Shown here piece by piece: positions 53,642 to 62,298 of a stretch of 64,000 nt of DNA. The DNA is from Acidipila sp. EB88 (GTDB taxonomy: Bacteria; Acidobacteriota; Terriglobia; Terriglobales; Acidobacteriaceae). A program made the translations under genes and the position numbers. Location of the stretch: the NCBI RefSeq assembly GCF_003858395.1, contig NZ_QWEV01000005.1, forward strand, positions 1,612,001 to 1,676,000, given 5' to 3'. Position 1 is the stretch's first letter, and every line of letters begins with the position of its first letter. A model generated the notes under the pieces. That model did no database searches and was not told where the DNA came from. It saw only the letters and a list, made by a program, of their open reading frames with translations.

Positions 53642-54297
53642 GACGCGATCTGCTTGCCGAGCCACCGGCATCGCTGTCTGCTGAGACGATCGCCAGTCTC
53701 CTGCAGCAGCGTTCGGGCGTGGTGGTGTCCCAGGAACTGGCAGCACGCCTTGCGGACTACCTGGCTTTGCTGCTGCGGTGGAATGCGCGCACCAACCTGT
53801 CGGCCATCCGCGAACCGGCCGAAATGGTCGTGCGGCACTTCGGGGAGGGTCTGCAGTGCGCCCGTAGCCTGCCGGTGAAGCAGGGACGTCTGCTGGACTA
53901 CGGATCGGGCGCAGGTTTTCCCGGGGCGCTGTGCGCGCTTGATTGCCCGGGTCTGCAGGTGCTGCTGGCAGAGTCGCAGAACAAGAAGGCGGCCTTTCTG
54001 CAGGAGCTTTGCCGGGACGTGGTTGGCGACGCGCAGGTACATGCCGGGCGAGTCGAGGAGCTGCCTGCTGCCGCCCGCTTCGACCTAGTGACACTGCGTG
54101 CGGTCGATCGCATGGAGCTGGCGACCAAGGCGGCAAGAGCACTGCTCAGGCCGGGCGGCTGGCTGGTGGTGATGACGACCCGCGCAGCTTTTGCGGAGCT
54201 GGCACCGACCATCGAGAGAGTGGCATGGAGACCTTCTATCGCATTGCAGGGCACGGAGCAAGGGATTGTCGCAGTGGCCCGCGTTCTTCAGGGCTGA
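53620..54297 (+). CDS. rsmG: 16S rRNA (guanine-527-N7) methyltransferase
   Basis: S-adenosylmethionine-dependent methyltransferase of 225 residues that modifies G527 of 16S rRNA. The fold is RsmG-type: LALLLRWNARTNLSAIREPAEMVVRHF, SAM loop DYGSGAGFPGALCAL at about 91-105, LLAESQNKKAAFLQEL and VTLRAVDRMELA. The ATG at 53620 has GGAGG 10 bases upstream and lies inside the end of the amidotransferase gene. parS site 2 begins 7 bases after its stop, then parA follows. rsmG-parA-parB is a common order near the chromosomal origin. Confidence 0.96.
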   Translation: MAPATQLRRDLLAEPPASLSAETIASLLQQRSGVVVSQELAARLADYLALLLRWNARTNLSAIREPAEMVVRHFGEGLQCARSLPVKQGRLLDYGSGAGFPGALCALDCPGLQVLLAESQNKKAAFLQELCRDVVGDAQVHAGRVEELPAAARFDLVTLRAVDRMELATKAARALLRPGGWLVVMTTRAAFAELAPTIERVAWRPSIALQGTEQGIVAVARVLQG

Positions 54298-54304
54298 TGC
54301 GGGG

Positions 54305-54320
54305 TGTTCCACGTGGAACA
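54305..54320. promoter_or_regulatory. parS centromere site 2
   Basis: TGTTCCACGTGGAACA, identical to the other copies. It begins 7 bp after the rsmG stop codon and lies 194 bp before the parA start, close enough for ParB to influence parAB expression. Confidence 0.93.
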
Positions 54321-54458
54321 TCGGCAAACAGTCGAGTCGAATAAGCCTGCGAGTTGCTGCGGTTCTCAGCTCGCGAGCACAGCGTACAGCACACGGCGCC
54401 GTTAAGGTGCCTGAAGCCCGGTTGTCCTGATAGTTGCTCCATCAGCCCGCATCGCTCG

Positions 54459-54474
54459 TGTTCCACGTGGAACA
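54459..54474. promoter_or_regulatory. parS centromere site 3
   Basis: TGTTCCACGTGGAACA, identical to the others, 39 bp before the parA ATG. The position overlaps the likely parA promoter region, so ParB binding could repress parAB. Confidence 0.93.
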
Positions 54475-54513
54475 TTTGCTCAACGGCCGAGATGAACCTA
54501 TGCTCGGAACTGC

Positions 54514-55344
54514 ATGGGAAAAGTTTTAGCAATCGTGAATCAAAAAGGCGGCGTCGGGAAGACGACGACCGCTATCAACCTCGCAGCAGCTCTGGCACTG
54601 GAAGAACTGTCCTGTCTCCTGATCGACGTCGATCCCCAGGGCAATTCCACAGGTGGCTTCGGCTTTGCCCGCGACGAGGAACGTCTCTCAACGTATGACG
54701 TACTCGTCAATGGCGCCGCGCTTGCCGATGCTGCTTTGCAGACCGAGATCCCGGCACTGAAGCTCATCCCCTCCAGCAAGGACCTTGTAGGCGCCACGGT
54801 GGAGCTGATGGAGCAGGAGCGGCGTGCGCAGAAGCTCAAGGATGCCCTGGTGGAAGCACGGGAGGCGCACGCTTTTGTGCTGCTCGACTGCCCCCCGGCG
54901 CTGGACTTGTTGACGCTGAATGCCCTGGTGGCCGCGGATGCGCTGCTGGTGCCGATGCAGGCTGAGTACTTCGCGCTGGAAGGCATTTCGGAGCTGCTGC
55001 ATACGCTCGAGCGCGTGCAGGCCGAGCTGAACCCGAAGCTTGAGATCGAGGGGGTGCTCCTGACGATGTATGACGACAGGACCAACCTGGCGCAGCAGGT
55101 CACGGCCAACATCAAGGAACACTTCGGTGACAAGCTGCTGAAAACCACGATTCCGCGCAACATCCGGCTAGCCGAGGCCCCGAGCTATGGCCAGCCAGTA
55201 TTGCTCTACGACCCGCGGTCGCGCGGGGCCGAAGCATACCGGGATCTTGCGGCCGAAATCATGCGGCGCAACGGGATCAAGGTGCGCAAACCCACGGCCA
55301 AGGCGAAGAGCACGCGGGAAGTGCGCTTCTGGCCATACTCCTGA
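54514..55344 (+). CDS. parA: Chromosome partitioning ATPase ParA
   Basis: Soj/ParA-type P-loop ATPase of 276 residues. The deviant Walker A is KGGVGKTT at 11-18 (signature Lys in the second position), Walker A' LLIDVDPQGNST follows, Walker B is VLLDCPP, and SYGQPVLLYDPRSRGAEAY is the usual C-terminal motif. It binds DNA non-specifically in the ATP form and moves the ParB-parS complex. It lies between three parS sites and parB, 79 nt upstream of the latter, a complete parABS locus. Confidence 0.97.
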   Translation: MGKVLAIVNQKGGVGKTTTAINLAAALALEELSCLLIDVDPQGNSTGGFGFARDEERLSTYDVLVNGAALADAALQTEIPALKLIPSSKDLVGATVELMEQERRAQKLKDALVEAREAHAFVLLDCPPALDLLTLNALVAADALLVPMQAEYFALEGISELLHTLERVQAELNPKLEIEGVLLTMYDDRTNLAQQVTANIKEHFGDKLLKTTIPRNIRLAEAPSYGQPVLLYDPRSRGAEAYRDLAAEIMRRNGIKVRKPTAKAKSTREVRFWPYS

Positions 55345-55423
55345 GGCTCGCGCGGGCAGGCAGCGCAGGATGGGACCGAACAGCCGGCAGGCGCAATGCG
55401 CAGGCGGCCAGCAATGGGGGTGG

Positions 55424-56362
55424 ATGGTGGTAAACGCAGCAGCAGGAGTGGAAGCAAAGAGCAAGCGGCGGGCACTTGGGAAAGGGCTTGAATCGCTGCT
55501 GCCCAAGGCAACGCCACGCATCGTGGAGGCAGCGCCCGCCGAGCCGGGTGCACAGGCGGCGGCTCCGCCAGCGGGCAAGGCGCTTGAGATCGCGCTCGAC
55601 CAGATCGACCGCAACCCTTACCAGACGCGCACACGCTTTGAGGAGGCCGCGCTCGAGGAGCTGGCGAGTTCCATCCGGGCGGTTGGAGTGATCCAGCCGA
55701 TCCTGGTGCGGCCGGTTCAGGGAGGGCGGTACCAGTTGATCGCTGGCGAGCGACGCTGGCTTGCCTCGCAGCGAGCGGAGAAGGCCACCGTGCCGGCGAT
55801 CGTTGCCACCATGAACGACACGCAGGCGATGGAGGCGACCATCGTCGAAAACCTGCAGCGTGCCGATTTGAACGCCATGGAGCAGGCGCGGGCATTTGAA
55901 CGTCTGGGGCGCGAGTTCCACATGACACAGGAGCAGATTGCGACCCGTACCGGCAAGGATCGGGCCTCGGTGTCCAACTTTCTGCGGCTGCTGCGGTTAC
56001 CGGCGGAGCTGCAGCAGGTGGTGGAGGCTGGCGGCCTGTCGTTTGGGCATGCGCGTGCCCTGCTGTCGCTGGAAAGCCCCGAGCAGATGATGCGTGCCGC
56101 GCAGAAGATCCAGGTGCTGGCCATGAGCGTGCGCCAGGCCGAGACGTTCGTGAAGGGGATTCTGAACCCGGAGCGCCGAGAGGAAAAGCACAAGCCGGTC
56201 AAGCCGGTGGACCCGAACGTGCGCGAGATGGAGAAGTCGCTGCAGGAGACCCTGGGGTTGCGGGTCTGGATCGAGGACAAAAAGGGCCGTGGTCGCGTGG
56301 TGATCGAGTACAGCGATCTGGAGGACTTTGACGGGTTGATTGAGCGGCTGACGGTGCGCTGA
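55424..56362 (+). CDS. parB: Chromosome partitioning protein ParB
   Basis: CTP-dependent parS-binding clamp protein of 312 residues. RALGKGLESLLP near the N terminus is the ParA-stimulating motif. The ParB/Srx CTP-binding domain shows QIDRNPYQTR, GVIQPILVRP and GERRWLA; ATIVENLQRADLNAMEQARAF is the ENLQR box. A helix-turn-helix (MTQEQIATRTGKDRASVSNFLRLL) and a C-terminal dimer domain follow. The ATG at 55424 matches the N-terminal motif; the frame opens further upstream but without family-like sequence. It is 79 nt after parA. Confidence 0.97.
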   Translation: MVVNAAAGVEAKSKRRALGKGLESLLPKATPRIVEAAPAEPGAQAAAPPAGKALEIALDQIDRNPYQTRTRFEEAALEELASSIRAVGVIQPILVRPVQGGRYQLIAGERRWLASQRAEKATVPAIVATMNDTQAMEATIVENLQRADLNAMEQARAFERLGREFHMTQEQIATRTGKDRASVSNFLRLLRLPAELQQVVEAGGLSFGHARALLSLESPEQMMRAAQKIQVLAMSVRQAETFVKGILNPERREEKHKPVKPVDPNVREMEKSLQETLGLRVWIEDKKGRGRVVIEYSDLEDFDGLIERLTVR

Positions 56363-56398
56363 TTGCGCGCCCGGTTCGACAACGGAGCGGGCTGGTGC

Positions 56399-57349
56399 AT
56401 GGAGCAGGAAGGGATTGCAGTGCGGAGAGATGAACAAATGAGTGTTGTGGCGCAGGAGGCTCTTGCGCTGCTGCCGACAGAAGGCCGCAATGCGGCGACT
56501 GCGGAGTTTGACGCGCTCGGCGCACTGGGCATGATGGAAGCCATGCACGCTGCGGATCGTGAGGCGGTGGCTGCCGTGGGCGCGGTGCTGCCAGCGATTG
56601 CCAGTGTCGTGGAAGCTGCGGCGGAGCGTCTGCGGGGTGGCGGGAGGCTGCTGTATGTGGGCGCGGGCACTTCCGGACGCCTGGGGGTGCTGGATGCCTC
56701 GGAATGCCCACCGACGTTCCATACCCCGCCAGAGATGGTGCAGGGCCTGATCGCAGGCGGGGAGCGGGCGTTGCGGCATGCGGTGGAAGGTGCGGAGGAT
56801 GACGCGGAACAGGGAGCCGCGGTGGTCAGGGAGCGCGGGGTCAGCCGGCTGGACGTTGTGGTCGGGGTGGCGGCAAGCGGACGCACACCGTATGTGCTGG
56901 GTGCGCTCCGGGCGGCGCGCTCGCTGGGAGCCCTCACGGTAGGCGTGAGCTGCGTGCCGGGTTCGCCGGTGGAGCAAGCGGCGGAGCTGCCGATAACGGT
57001 AGCCACGGGACCAGAAGTAGTGACGGGCTCGACGCGGCTCAAGGCGGGTACCGCGACCAAGCTGGTGCTGAACATGATCTCGACGGGCGCGCTGTGCCAG
57101 CTCGGCTATGTGCATGGCAACCTGATGGTCAACGTGCAGCCAACCAACGCCAAGCTGCGGGATCGCGCGGAGCGGATCGTAGCGGAGCTGACGGGGCTGG
57201 CACGGGAAGAGGCCCGCGAGGCTCTGCTGCAGGCGGATGGTGAAGTCAAGACCGCCACGGTCATGGCGAGGCTGGGGATTTCAGCAGGTGCGGCCCGCGA
57301 TCGGCTCGAGCAGGCCGGCGGGGTTCTGCGAGCGGCGCTGGAGGCGTAG
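56399..57349 (+). CDS. murQ: N-acetylmuramic acid 6-phosphate etherase
   Basis: Cytosolic lyase-type enzyme of 316 residues that splits MurNAc-6-phosphate into GlcNAc-6-phosphate and D-lactate in peptidoglycan recycling. The SIS domain has LLYVGAGTSGRLGVLDASECPPTF, QGLIAGGERALRHAVEGAEDD, VVVGVAASGRTPYVLGAL and TGSTRLKAGTATKLVLNMIST with VHGNLMVNV, all hallmarks of MurQ. Start choice between ATG 56399 and 56438 is open; both lack strong ribosome sites. It follows parB by 36 nt. Other recycling genes (anmK, nagA) are not visible here. Confidence 0.96.
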   Translation: MEQEGIAVRRDEQMSVVAQEALALLPTEGRNAATAEFDALGALGMMEAMHAADREAVAAVGAVLPAIASVVEAAAERLRGGGRLLYVGAGTSGRLGVLDASECPPTFHTPPEMVQGLIAGGERALRHAVEGAEDDAEQGAAVVRERGVSRLDVVVGVAASGRTPYVLGALRAARSLGALTVGVSCVPGSPVEQAAELPITVATGPEVVTGSTRLKAGTATKLVLNMISTGALCQLGYVHGNLMVNVQPTNAKLRDRAERIVAELTGLAREEAREALLQADGEVKTATVMARLGISAGAARDRLEQAGGVLRAALEA

Positions 57350-58033
57350 GGGCGCTGCAGGCGTGGGCGCTGTAGGGTTTACGACCTTTCCTTGCCGGGC
57401 GGATATGCGATGTTGTGTGCCGGAGCAGGTGCGAGGCCGCATGCCCATGCTTGCCCCTCGTGGCCGAGCGGAGTGTGTGCTCCTCTCGAGGCGCCTTCCT
57501 GTCGCCTCCACGTGGGCATCGCGACGGTATCGCTGGTACCGGAACATCACCTCAACCGCGTGCGGGGCTTGTACGACTTTGGTGCGTGGCAAGCTGACGA
57601 TCCGTTGGGGCTGATCCATGTCAGGGTGCGTGACTGTGCCGGGTGGATGATGGCGGAGCATGCGAGGGCAGCACGTATGCTCCGCAGGAGTCGATCCGGC
57701 CGTACGCCGGTGATCCGCATTTTTGTCATGCGTGGAGCAGGGACAGGCTCTGCACGCGGAGCCGCAGACGCGCCTGGAGACACGGTGAGCTTAAGGTCGC
57801 CAGGGATGGCGGAGCAGGCGGTGTCGCGTCAGGTGGAGCGGGCAGGTTCGGGAAGAAGCAGCGTCGCGGCTGAGTGGTTCCCCGCGAGCACAGAAGCCGA
57901 AGGGCTTACAAACCCCGGGGCTGCGTGCCCCGACCTCATCGCTCCTGGCGGCATGGCGGCGAGGCGTGATGTGCGGGGCAGGTGCACGGCGGGACGCCCG
58001 GCACCTGCCCCGCGATGGCTTACAGCCGGGTAG
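57350..58033. other. 684-bp intergenic region before the HU gene
   Basis: No convincing gene. The only long plus-strand frame (57392-58033) has an irregular composition, no recognisable domain and runs into the HU terminator hairpin, so it is not called. A decayed gene cannot be excluded for its stretch encoding SLVPEHHLNRVRGLYDFGAW at about 57525-57585. Confidence 0.4.
57973..58013 (-). terminator. Strong hairpin downstream of the HU gene
   Basis: GCGGGGCAGGTGC (57973-57985) pairs perfectly with GCACCTGCCCCGC (58001-58013); the 15-nt loop can form a smaller CGGG/CCCG stem. It starts 20 nt after the HU stop. No T-run follows on the minus strand, so termination may need a factor. Confidence 0.6.
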
Positions 58034-58360
58034 CTACTTCTCTTCCTTGGGAGCCTTCTCGGCGACCTTCTTGACGGGCGCGATCGCGTCCTTAGCGGCC
58101 TTGGCGATGCGGAACTTCACCACGGTCTTGGCCTTGATCTTGATGGCCTCGCCGGTCTGCGGATTGCGGCCGGTGCGTGCCTTGCGCTCGGCCTTGACCA
58201 GGCGTCCGAGTCCAGGAATCACAAAGACGCCGTTCTTCTTGGTTTCCTTGACGGCGGTATCCGCGAGCAGGTCAAAGAAGGCGACGGTTTGCTTGCTGGT
58301 CAGCTCAAGCTTTTCGGCCATCTGGCGGACGAGGGCGGTTTTTGTAAGTGCAGTTGCCAT
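58034..58360 (-). CDS. HU family DNA-binding protein with basic/acidic tail
   Basis: Nucleoid protein of 108 residues. The ATG at 58360 has AAGGAG seven bases upstream. The HU core covers about 5-92: LTKTALVRQMAEKLELTSKQTVAFFDLLADTAVKETKK, GRLVKAERKARTGRNPQTGEAIKI and VKFRIAKAAKDAI, with the DNA-clamping arm RTGRNPQTGE present. The tail APVKKVAEKAPKEEK extends the usual 90-residue HU by a Lys/Ala/Pro-rich end. Such tails are seen in acidobacterial and actinobacterial HU and may bridge DNA. The gene is monocistronic with a strong hairpin after it and an A/T-richer upstream region. Confidence 0.95.
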   Translation of the reverse strand: MATALTKTALVRQMAEKLELTSKQTVAFFDLLADTAVKETKKNGVFVIPGLGRLVKAERKARTGRNPQTGEAIKIKAKTVVKFRIAKAAKDAIAPVKKVAEKAPKEEK

Positions 58361-58931
58361 GTTAGTTCTCCTTGAAAATTGCTTAAGCTTCAGGCGCCAA
58401 CTGGATTCGTCCAACAACGACGCGGGTCCCGCAGGGCTGTTCCGGGCTTTACCTTCACGGTTTGCCTGCCCCATTGTCAATAAAAAACCAGTGTTTGTGC
58501 GGCTTTCGCGAGATTTCTTTGGGTTTTACAGGGTTTTTCCGGGTTTGGTGGGCATTTTCATTACTTTTGTCCTCGCTTCAGGGTGCCGGAGACGGAGTTC
58601 CGGGCCGAGCGACCCCCTTGGGCGGGTAGGTCCAGGGTTACGCGCATGGGGAAAGAAGCGAGTACGGATTACACAGAGAGGCCGAACCGGGCAGGGGTTC
58701 AACGCAAAGATTGCACGGTAACATGGCCGCCACTTACCAATGAGCTGTGACCATTTCGGTCCAAACCGCTCAAAACCCAGTATCTCTTAAGCAGCCGCCG
58801 TGAGGCACTTACAGACTCCCCCTCACGGTTCTCGCTCATGAAACGGGAAGGGCTGCCGATAGAGCAGCTACCCACGGAACGAGAGAACAGCTTTTCTGAT
58901 GGTGGGACAGATGGTAAAGGACCCAAGGGCG
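58361..58931. promoter_or_regulatory. 571-bp divergent region between HU and the PIG-L deacetylase
   Basis: No gene is supported. Bases 58450-58570 are markedly A/T-richer than the surroundings (runs of T and GGGTTTT-like units), as expected for the promoter of a highly expressed HU gene. On the minus strand TTGACA occurs at about 58476-58481, but no well-spaced -10 box was found. The deacetylase promoter should lie at the right end. Confidence 0.4.
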
Positions 58932-59627
58932 ATGACGAAAACAAACAAAGCACTGGTGATTGGCGCTCATCCGGATGATTGTGCGCTAGGGGCAGCGGGC
59001 CTGTCGGTTTTACTGCGCAAGTCCGGGTGGCATGTGACATTTTTGACGATGACGGACGGCGAACTGGGGGGAGACCCGCAGCTGCGGCTGGACGAGGAGC
59101 GCATCAGCGCGAGCATTCTTGACGTTGGACTGGATTTCGGGCATCTGCCGGATGGCTCGATGGCGGGGCGCCAGACAGTCGAGGTCCTGGAAGCCAAGCT
59201 CGAACTGCATCAGCCCAACTTGATCCTGACACACGCTCCCACGGACTCGCATGCGGATCATCGCGTGCTGAGTGATTCGCTGGTTTCGGCGGCGCGCCGC
59301 AATGCGAGCGTGTTGTTCTTCGAGGGGCCATCGACGCTGCAGTTTGGCGCGTCCCTGAAGATCGACATCGCCGGCGTCTGGGACCTCAAGGTGCAGAGCC
59401 TGCTTGCGCATGCCTCCCAGCGGGAGCGCGTGCGGACGGTGGAGTGGGCCGAGGCAGCGGGGCGCCATCGCGCATGGCCGCATTACCAGGGCGTCTGCGA
59501 GGCGTTTGCGCCGGTACGCATGGACCTGAGCCTGATGGTGGAGATGGCCGCGCAGATGACCATGCCGGTCAACACCGTGAAACATACCGGCAACAAGACC
59601 ACGCCGCGTGCATGGAGTGTCGTTTAA
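58932..59627 (+). CDS. PIG-L family deacetylase
   Basis: Zinc-dependent N-deacetylase of the LmbE/PIG-L family, 231 residues. The zinc and catalytic motif is GAHPDDCALGAAG (Asp-Asp) near residue 11, and HADHR at about 115 supplies the second His. The protein is cytosolic. Members deacetylate N-acetylglucosaminyl lipids, bacillithiol or mycothiol precursors, or surface-polysaccharide units. The start is uncertain: ATGs at 58899, 58911 and 58932 are all in frame; the last gives the usual short N terminus. Its stop overlaps the next start as TAATG, tying it to the flavoprotein, which suggests joint action on a nucleotide sugar or glycan. Confidence 0.88.
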   Translation: MTKTNKALVIGAHPDDCALGAAGLSVLLRKSGWHVTFLTMTDGELGGDPQLRLDEERISASILDVGLDFGHLPDGSMAGRQTVEVLEAKLELHQPNLILTHAPTDSHADHRVLSDSLVSAARRNASVLFFEGPSTLQFGASLKIDIAGVWDLKVQSLLAHASQRERVRTVEWAEAAGRHRAWPHYQGVCEAFAPVRMDLSLMVEMAAQMTMPVNTVKHTGNKTTPRAWSVV

Positions 59628-61162
59628 TGCGCTCAGTCCGGGTCTTGATTGCGGGGGCGGGGCCATGTGGACTAGGCGCCGCCCTGGAACTGCTGGATGC
59701 GGAGCCGGGGGGCACGGCAGATTTTCTGCTGGTCGACCCCGGCAGCACGCCGGGTGGATGGGCACAGTCCCGCACCACGGCCCAGGGATTCACCTTTGAT
59801 TTTGGTGGGCACGTGCTGTTTCCACACAAGCACTACGCGCGCTTCGCGGAGCTGCTGCGAGGGCTTCCCTTGGAGTGGGCGTCGTCGGTGCCGGAGCGTG
59901 GCGTCGATGTAGACGGCTGCTTTCTTCCGTACCCGGCGCAGCGAAACCTGCACCGGCTGCCGCTGCACCGCCTAGTGCGAGCGATCGCCAGCGTGCTGCT
60001 GCATCGGTTTCGCACACGGGGCACCGGCGGCGCGCAGGCAGAGGAGCAGGCACACGTGCGCGGGGCTGCCGATGGAAACATGGGCAGGTACCTGCAGACA
60101 CGGTTTGGCCACTACGTGACCAAGCTGCTGATGCAGCCCCTGAATCAGAAACAGTGGGCACACCAGCCTGCGCAGCTTACCGATGTGTGGGCTCGCCATC
60201 GCTCGGGGTCCACGGTGCGCAATGTTGCCGACATGGACATGGGCCGGATGTTGCGGAACCTGCTTGCAGGCACCGACGACCTGGGCTGGACACCTGAGAC
60301 CAAGGTGACGTACCCGGCCAAGGGCGGCTCAGGAGCGATCTGGTCGGCAATCGCCAGGGCGATCCCGGATGAGAATATCCAGCTGGGAACGCACATTGTG
60401 TCGATCTCGCTTGAAGATAAAACGGCGCTGCTGAGCACAGGCGAGACGGTGCAGTGGGAGCAGCTGATTTCGACGATGCCGCTGGATATGTTGCTGCGCT
60501 CGATTCCAGAGCGCAAGGAGTTTCGGGCCAAAGCGGACCAGCTGGTCAAGGCGCGCTCGCGACTGTTCGGCTTTGGTGTGCGCGGCTCGATGCCGCACGC
60601 TTACGCCGGGCTGCACTCGTGCCAGGTGACCAGTGCGGAGATGCCGTTCTGGCGCGTGAACTTCCCGATGACAGTGGCCGAGGGCAATGGACCCGAGGGC
60701 TGCTACTCCGTGTTGTGCGAAGTAAGCGAGCCTGGATCGGTGCCGGCACGTTCGGCCGAGGCGCTCCGGGCCGAGGTACAGCAGAGCCTGGTGCGCATGG
60801 GGCTGCTGGGCAAGGCCAATACCGAGGTGATCTCAACCTGGGAGTACACGATCGAGCATGGGTACCCGGTTCCGTTCCTTGGGCGGGATACGCTGCTGAG
60901 CGAGGTACAGCCCCTGCTGGAAAGTGCCGGGGTGTACAGCCGTGGCCGTTTTGGCGCGTGGCGATACGAGATCTCAAACCAGGATCACGCCTACATGCAG
61001 GGTGTGGAAGTGGTGCGACGGATCCTGTACCGGATTCCGGAAGAGACCTATGGCAATGCGGGTGCGGTGAATGAAGCCGTCGCGGAACAGAAGGTGATGA
61101 AGAACTTCGCCACTGCCGTGCGCGAGAGCGTGAAGAGCCCGGTGCGGGTCAGCGCTGGCTGA
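59627..61162 (+). CDS. UDP-galactopyranose-mutase-like FAD protein
   Basis: FAD-dependent protein of 511 residues. The N-terminal Rossmann motif is IAGAGPCGLGAALELL, followed by GGWAQSR, FDFGGHVLFPH and later YPAKGGSGAIWSAIARAI, which match the amine-oxidase/UGM-like group. NQKQWAHQPAQLTDVWARHR resembles the region of glycan-related oxidoreductases. The C-terminal YSRGRFGAWRYEISNQDHAYMQG completes the FAD site. Cytosolic. It overlaps the PIG-L gene by one base, so the two products are made together. A true mutase, a related sugar oxidoreductase or a protoporphyrinogen-oxidase-like enzyme are all possible; no sugar-binding residues are assigned. Confidence 0.82.
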   Translation: MRSVRVLIAGAGPCGLGAALELLDAEPGGTADFLLVDPGSTPGGWAQSRTTAQGFTFDFGGHVLFPHKHYARFAELLRGLPLEWASSVPERGVDVDGCFLPYPAQRNLHRLPLHRLVRAIASVLLHRFRTRGTGGAQAEEQAHVRGAADGNMGRYLQTRFGHYVTKLLMQPLNQKQWAHQPAQLTDVWARHRSGSTVRNVADMDMGRMLRNLLAGTDDLGWTPETKVTYPAKGGSGAIWSAIARAIPDENIQLGTHIVSISLEDKTALLSTGETVQWEQLISTMPLDMLLRSIPERKEFRAKADQLVKARSRLFGFGVRGSMPHAYAGLHSCQVTSAEMPFWRVNFPMTVAEGNGPEGCYSVLCEVSEPGSVPARSAEALRAEVQQSLVRMGLLGKANTEVISTWEYTIEHGYPVPFLGRDTLLSEVQPLLESAGVYSRGRFGAWRYEISNQDHAYMQGVEVVRRILYRIPEETYGNAGAVNEAVAEQKVMKNFATAVRESVKSPVRVSAG

Positions 61163-61458
61163 TAGCTGGCTCGGTACCCGCCCATGGGCTGGAAGGCAGC
61201 AGGCGGGTTGTGGAAGCTGGTGGCTCGCGCAGGCTCTGGCTTTTTGATCAACATACGGATCAACGTTCGGGGGCACGGTGCATGCTTCGCGCGGTGCATC
61301 TGGCCGGTGGGTACACGGCGTCGCCTGAGGGCGACGCTGTTGCATTTTGGGGGGGCGTGCGGACCGGGCGCAAGGGTGTGGGCGCTTGTTGCGCGGGCAG
61401 CCGGGCTACGTATGGACTTTTACCGCGTGGGCGTGGGCGTGGCGCCGGCTGAGGCTCG
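61163..61458. other. Intergenic region between convergent flavoprotein and ruvA genes
   Basis: I see no gene, repeat or clear terminator in these 296 bases. Confidence 0.4.
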
Positions 61459-62076
61459 CTAGCGGATGAGCAGCAGCACTGCGCGAAAGAGCGTGTCGAA
61501 GTGCTCACCTACGGACGGATCCCGGGTGAGTGCATTGTCCAGGGCTTTTTGGGCGGCGGGACGGTTGTAGCCGAGGTTGAGCAGGGCGGAGAGCACGTCC
61601 TCTGCCGCCGGCGTGGTGGGAGCGGGAGTGGTGGCGTTGCCGGACGGCGCGGGTGTGGCGAGGTCATCGAGTTTCTCTTTGAGCTCCACGGCAAGCCGCT
61701 CGGCAAGACGCTTGCCGACGCCGGGGATGCGGCAAAGGGAGGCATGATCCTGCGCGCGGATCGCGTCGATGGTGGCGGAGACCGAAAGGCCGCTGAGGAT
61801 GGTAAGCGCGAGGCGTGGACCGACGCCGGAAACCGTGATGAGGCGTTCAAAGAGGCGCTTTTCGAGGAGATCGAGAAAGCCGAACAGGGAAAGCGCATCC
61901 TCGCGTACCTGGGTGTGGATGTAGAGGGAGACGGCCGCGGCGCCGCCGTGGGGAGCATCCGGCAGGCTTGAGTATGTGGGGATGGAGATGGCAACGTCAT
62001 ACCCGACACCTGCGCACTCGACGATGCAGGAACCGGGGGTCTTGCTGAACAGCGTGCCGCGCAGATGGGCGATCAT
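61459..62076 (-). CDS. ruvA: Holliday junction DNA helicase subunit RuvA
   Basis: Junction-binding subunit of the RuvAB branch-migration complex, 205 residues. The N-terminal OB fold (MIAHLRGTLFSK, CAGVGYDVAI), the acidic pin region, tandem helix-hairpin-helix motifs (LITVSGVGPRLALTILSGL and LCRIPGVGKRLAERLAVELKEKL) and the C-terminal RuvB-binding domain (EDVLSALLNLGYNRPAAQKALDNAL) are all present, joined by a Pro/Thr-rich linker. Length is normal. RuvB and RuvC are not in the window, so it stands alone; the split is common outside proteobacteria. Confidence 0.97.
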   Translation of the reverse strand: MIAHLRGTLFSKTPGSCIVECAGVGYDVAISIPTYSSLPDAPHGGAAAVSLYIHTQVREDALSLFGFLDLLEKRLFERLITVSGVGPRLALTILSGLSVSATIDAIRAQDHASLCRIPGVGKRLAERLAVELKEKLDDLATPAPSGNATTPAPTTPAAEDVLSALLNLGYNRPAAQKALDNALTRDPSVGEHFDTLFRAVLLLIR

Positions 62077-62298
62077 GTGTGGCTATTTTAGCGTTGGTGC
62101 AGGGCGGCGGCCGCTGCGCGAAATGTGTGGAAGCGGGGAGGGATTTGCGTGTGCCCGAAGAGCCGGGGGAGTATTTTGGCATCCATTGAAGCTGGAAGCC
62201 GGCGGAGGCGCGCTCGATGCGCGTCAACGCCGGACTGTATTGGAACCATTGACCCCATGCCCAAGGCGTGGGACTGTTGCATCCCTGGAGAGATTGTT

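Noticed and set aside
57281..57661. Minus-strand frame opposite the end of murQ
   Set aside because: It overlaps conserved murQ codons and has no recognisable features.
57392..58033. Plus-strand frame of 213 codons downstream of murQ
   Set aside because: No domain, irregular composition, and it includes the hairpin that follows the HU gene.
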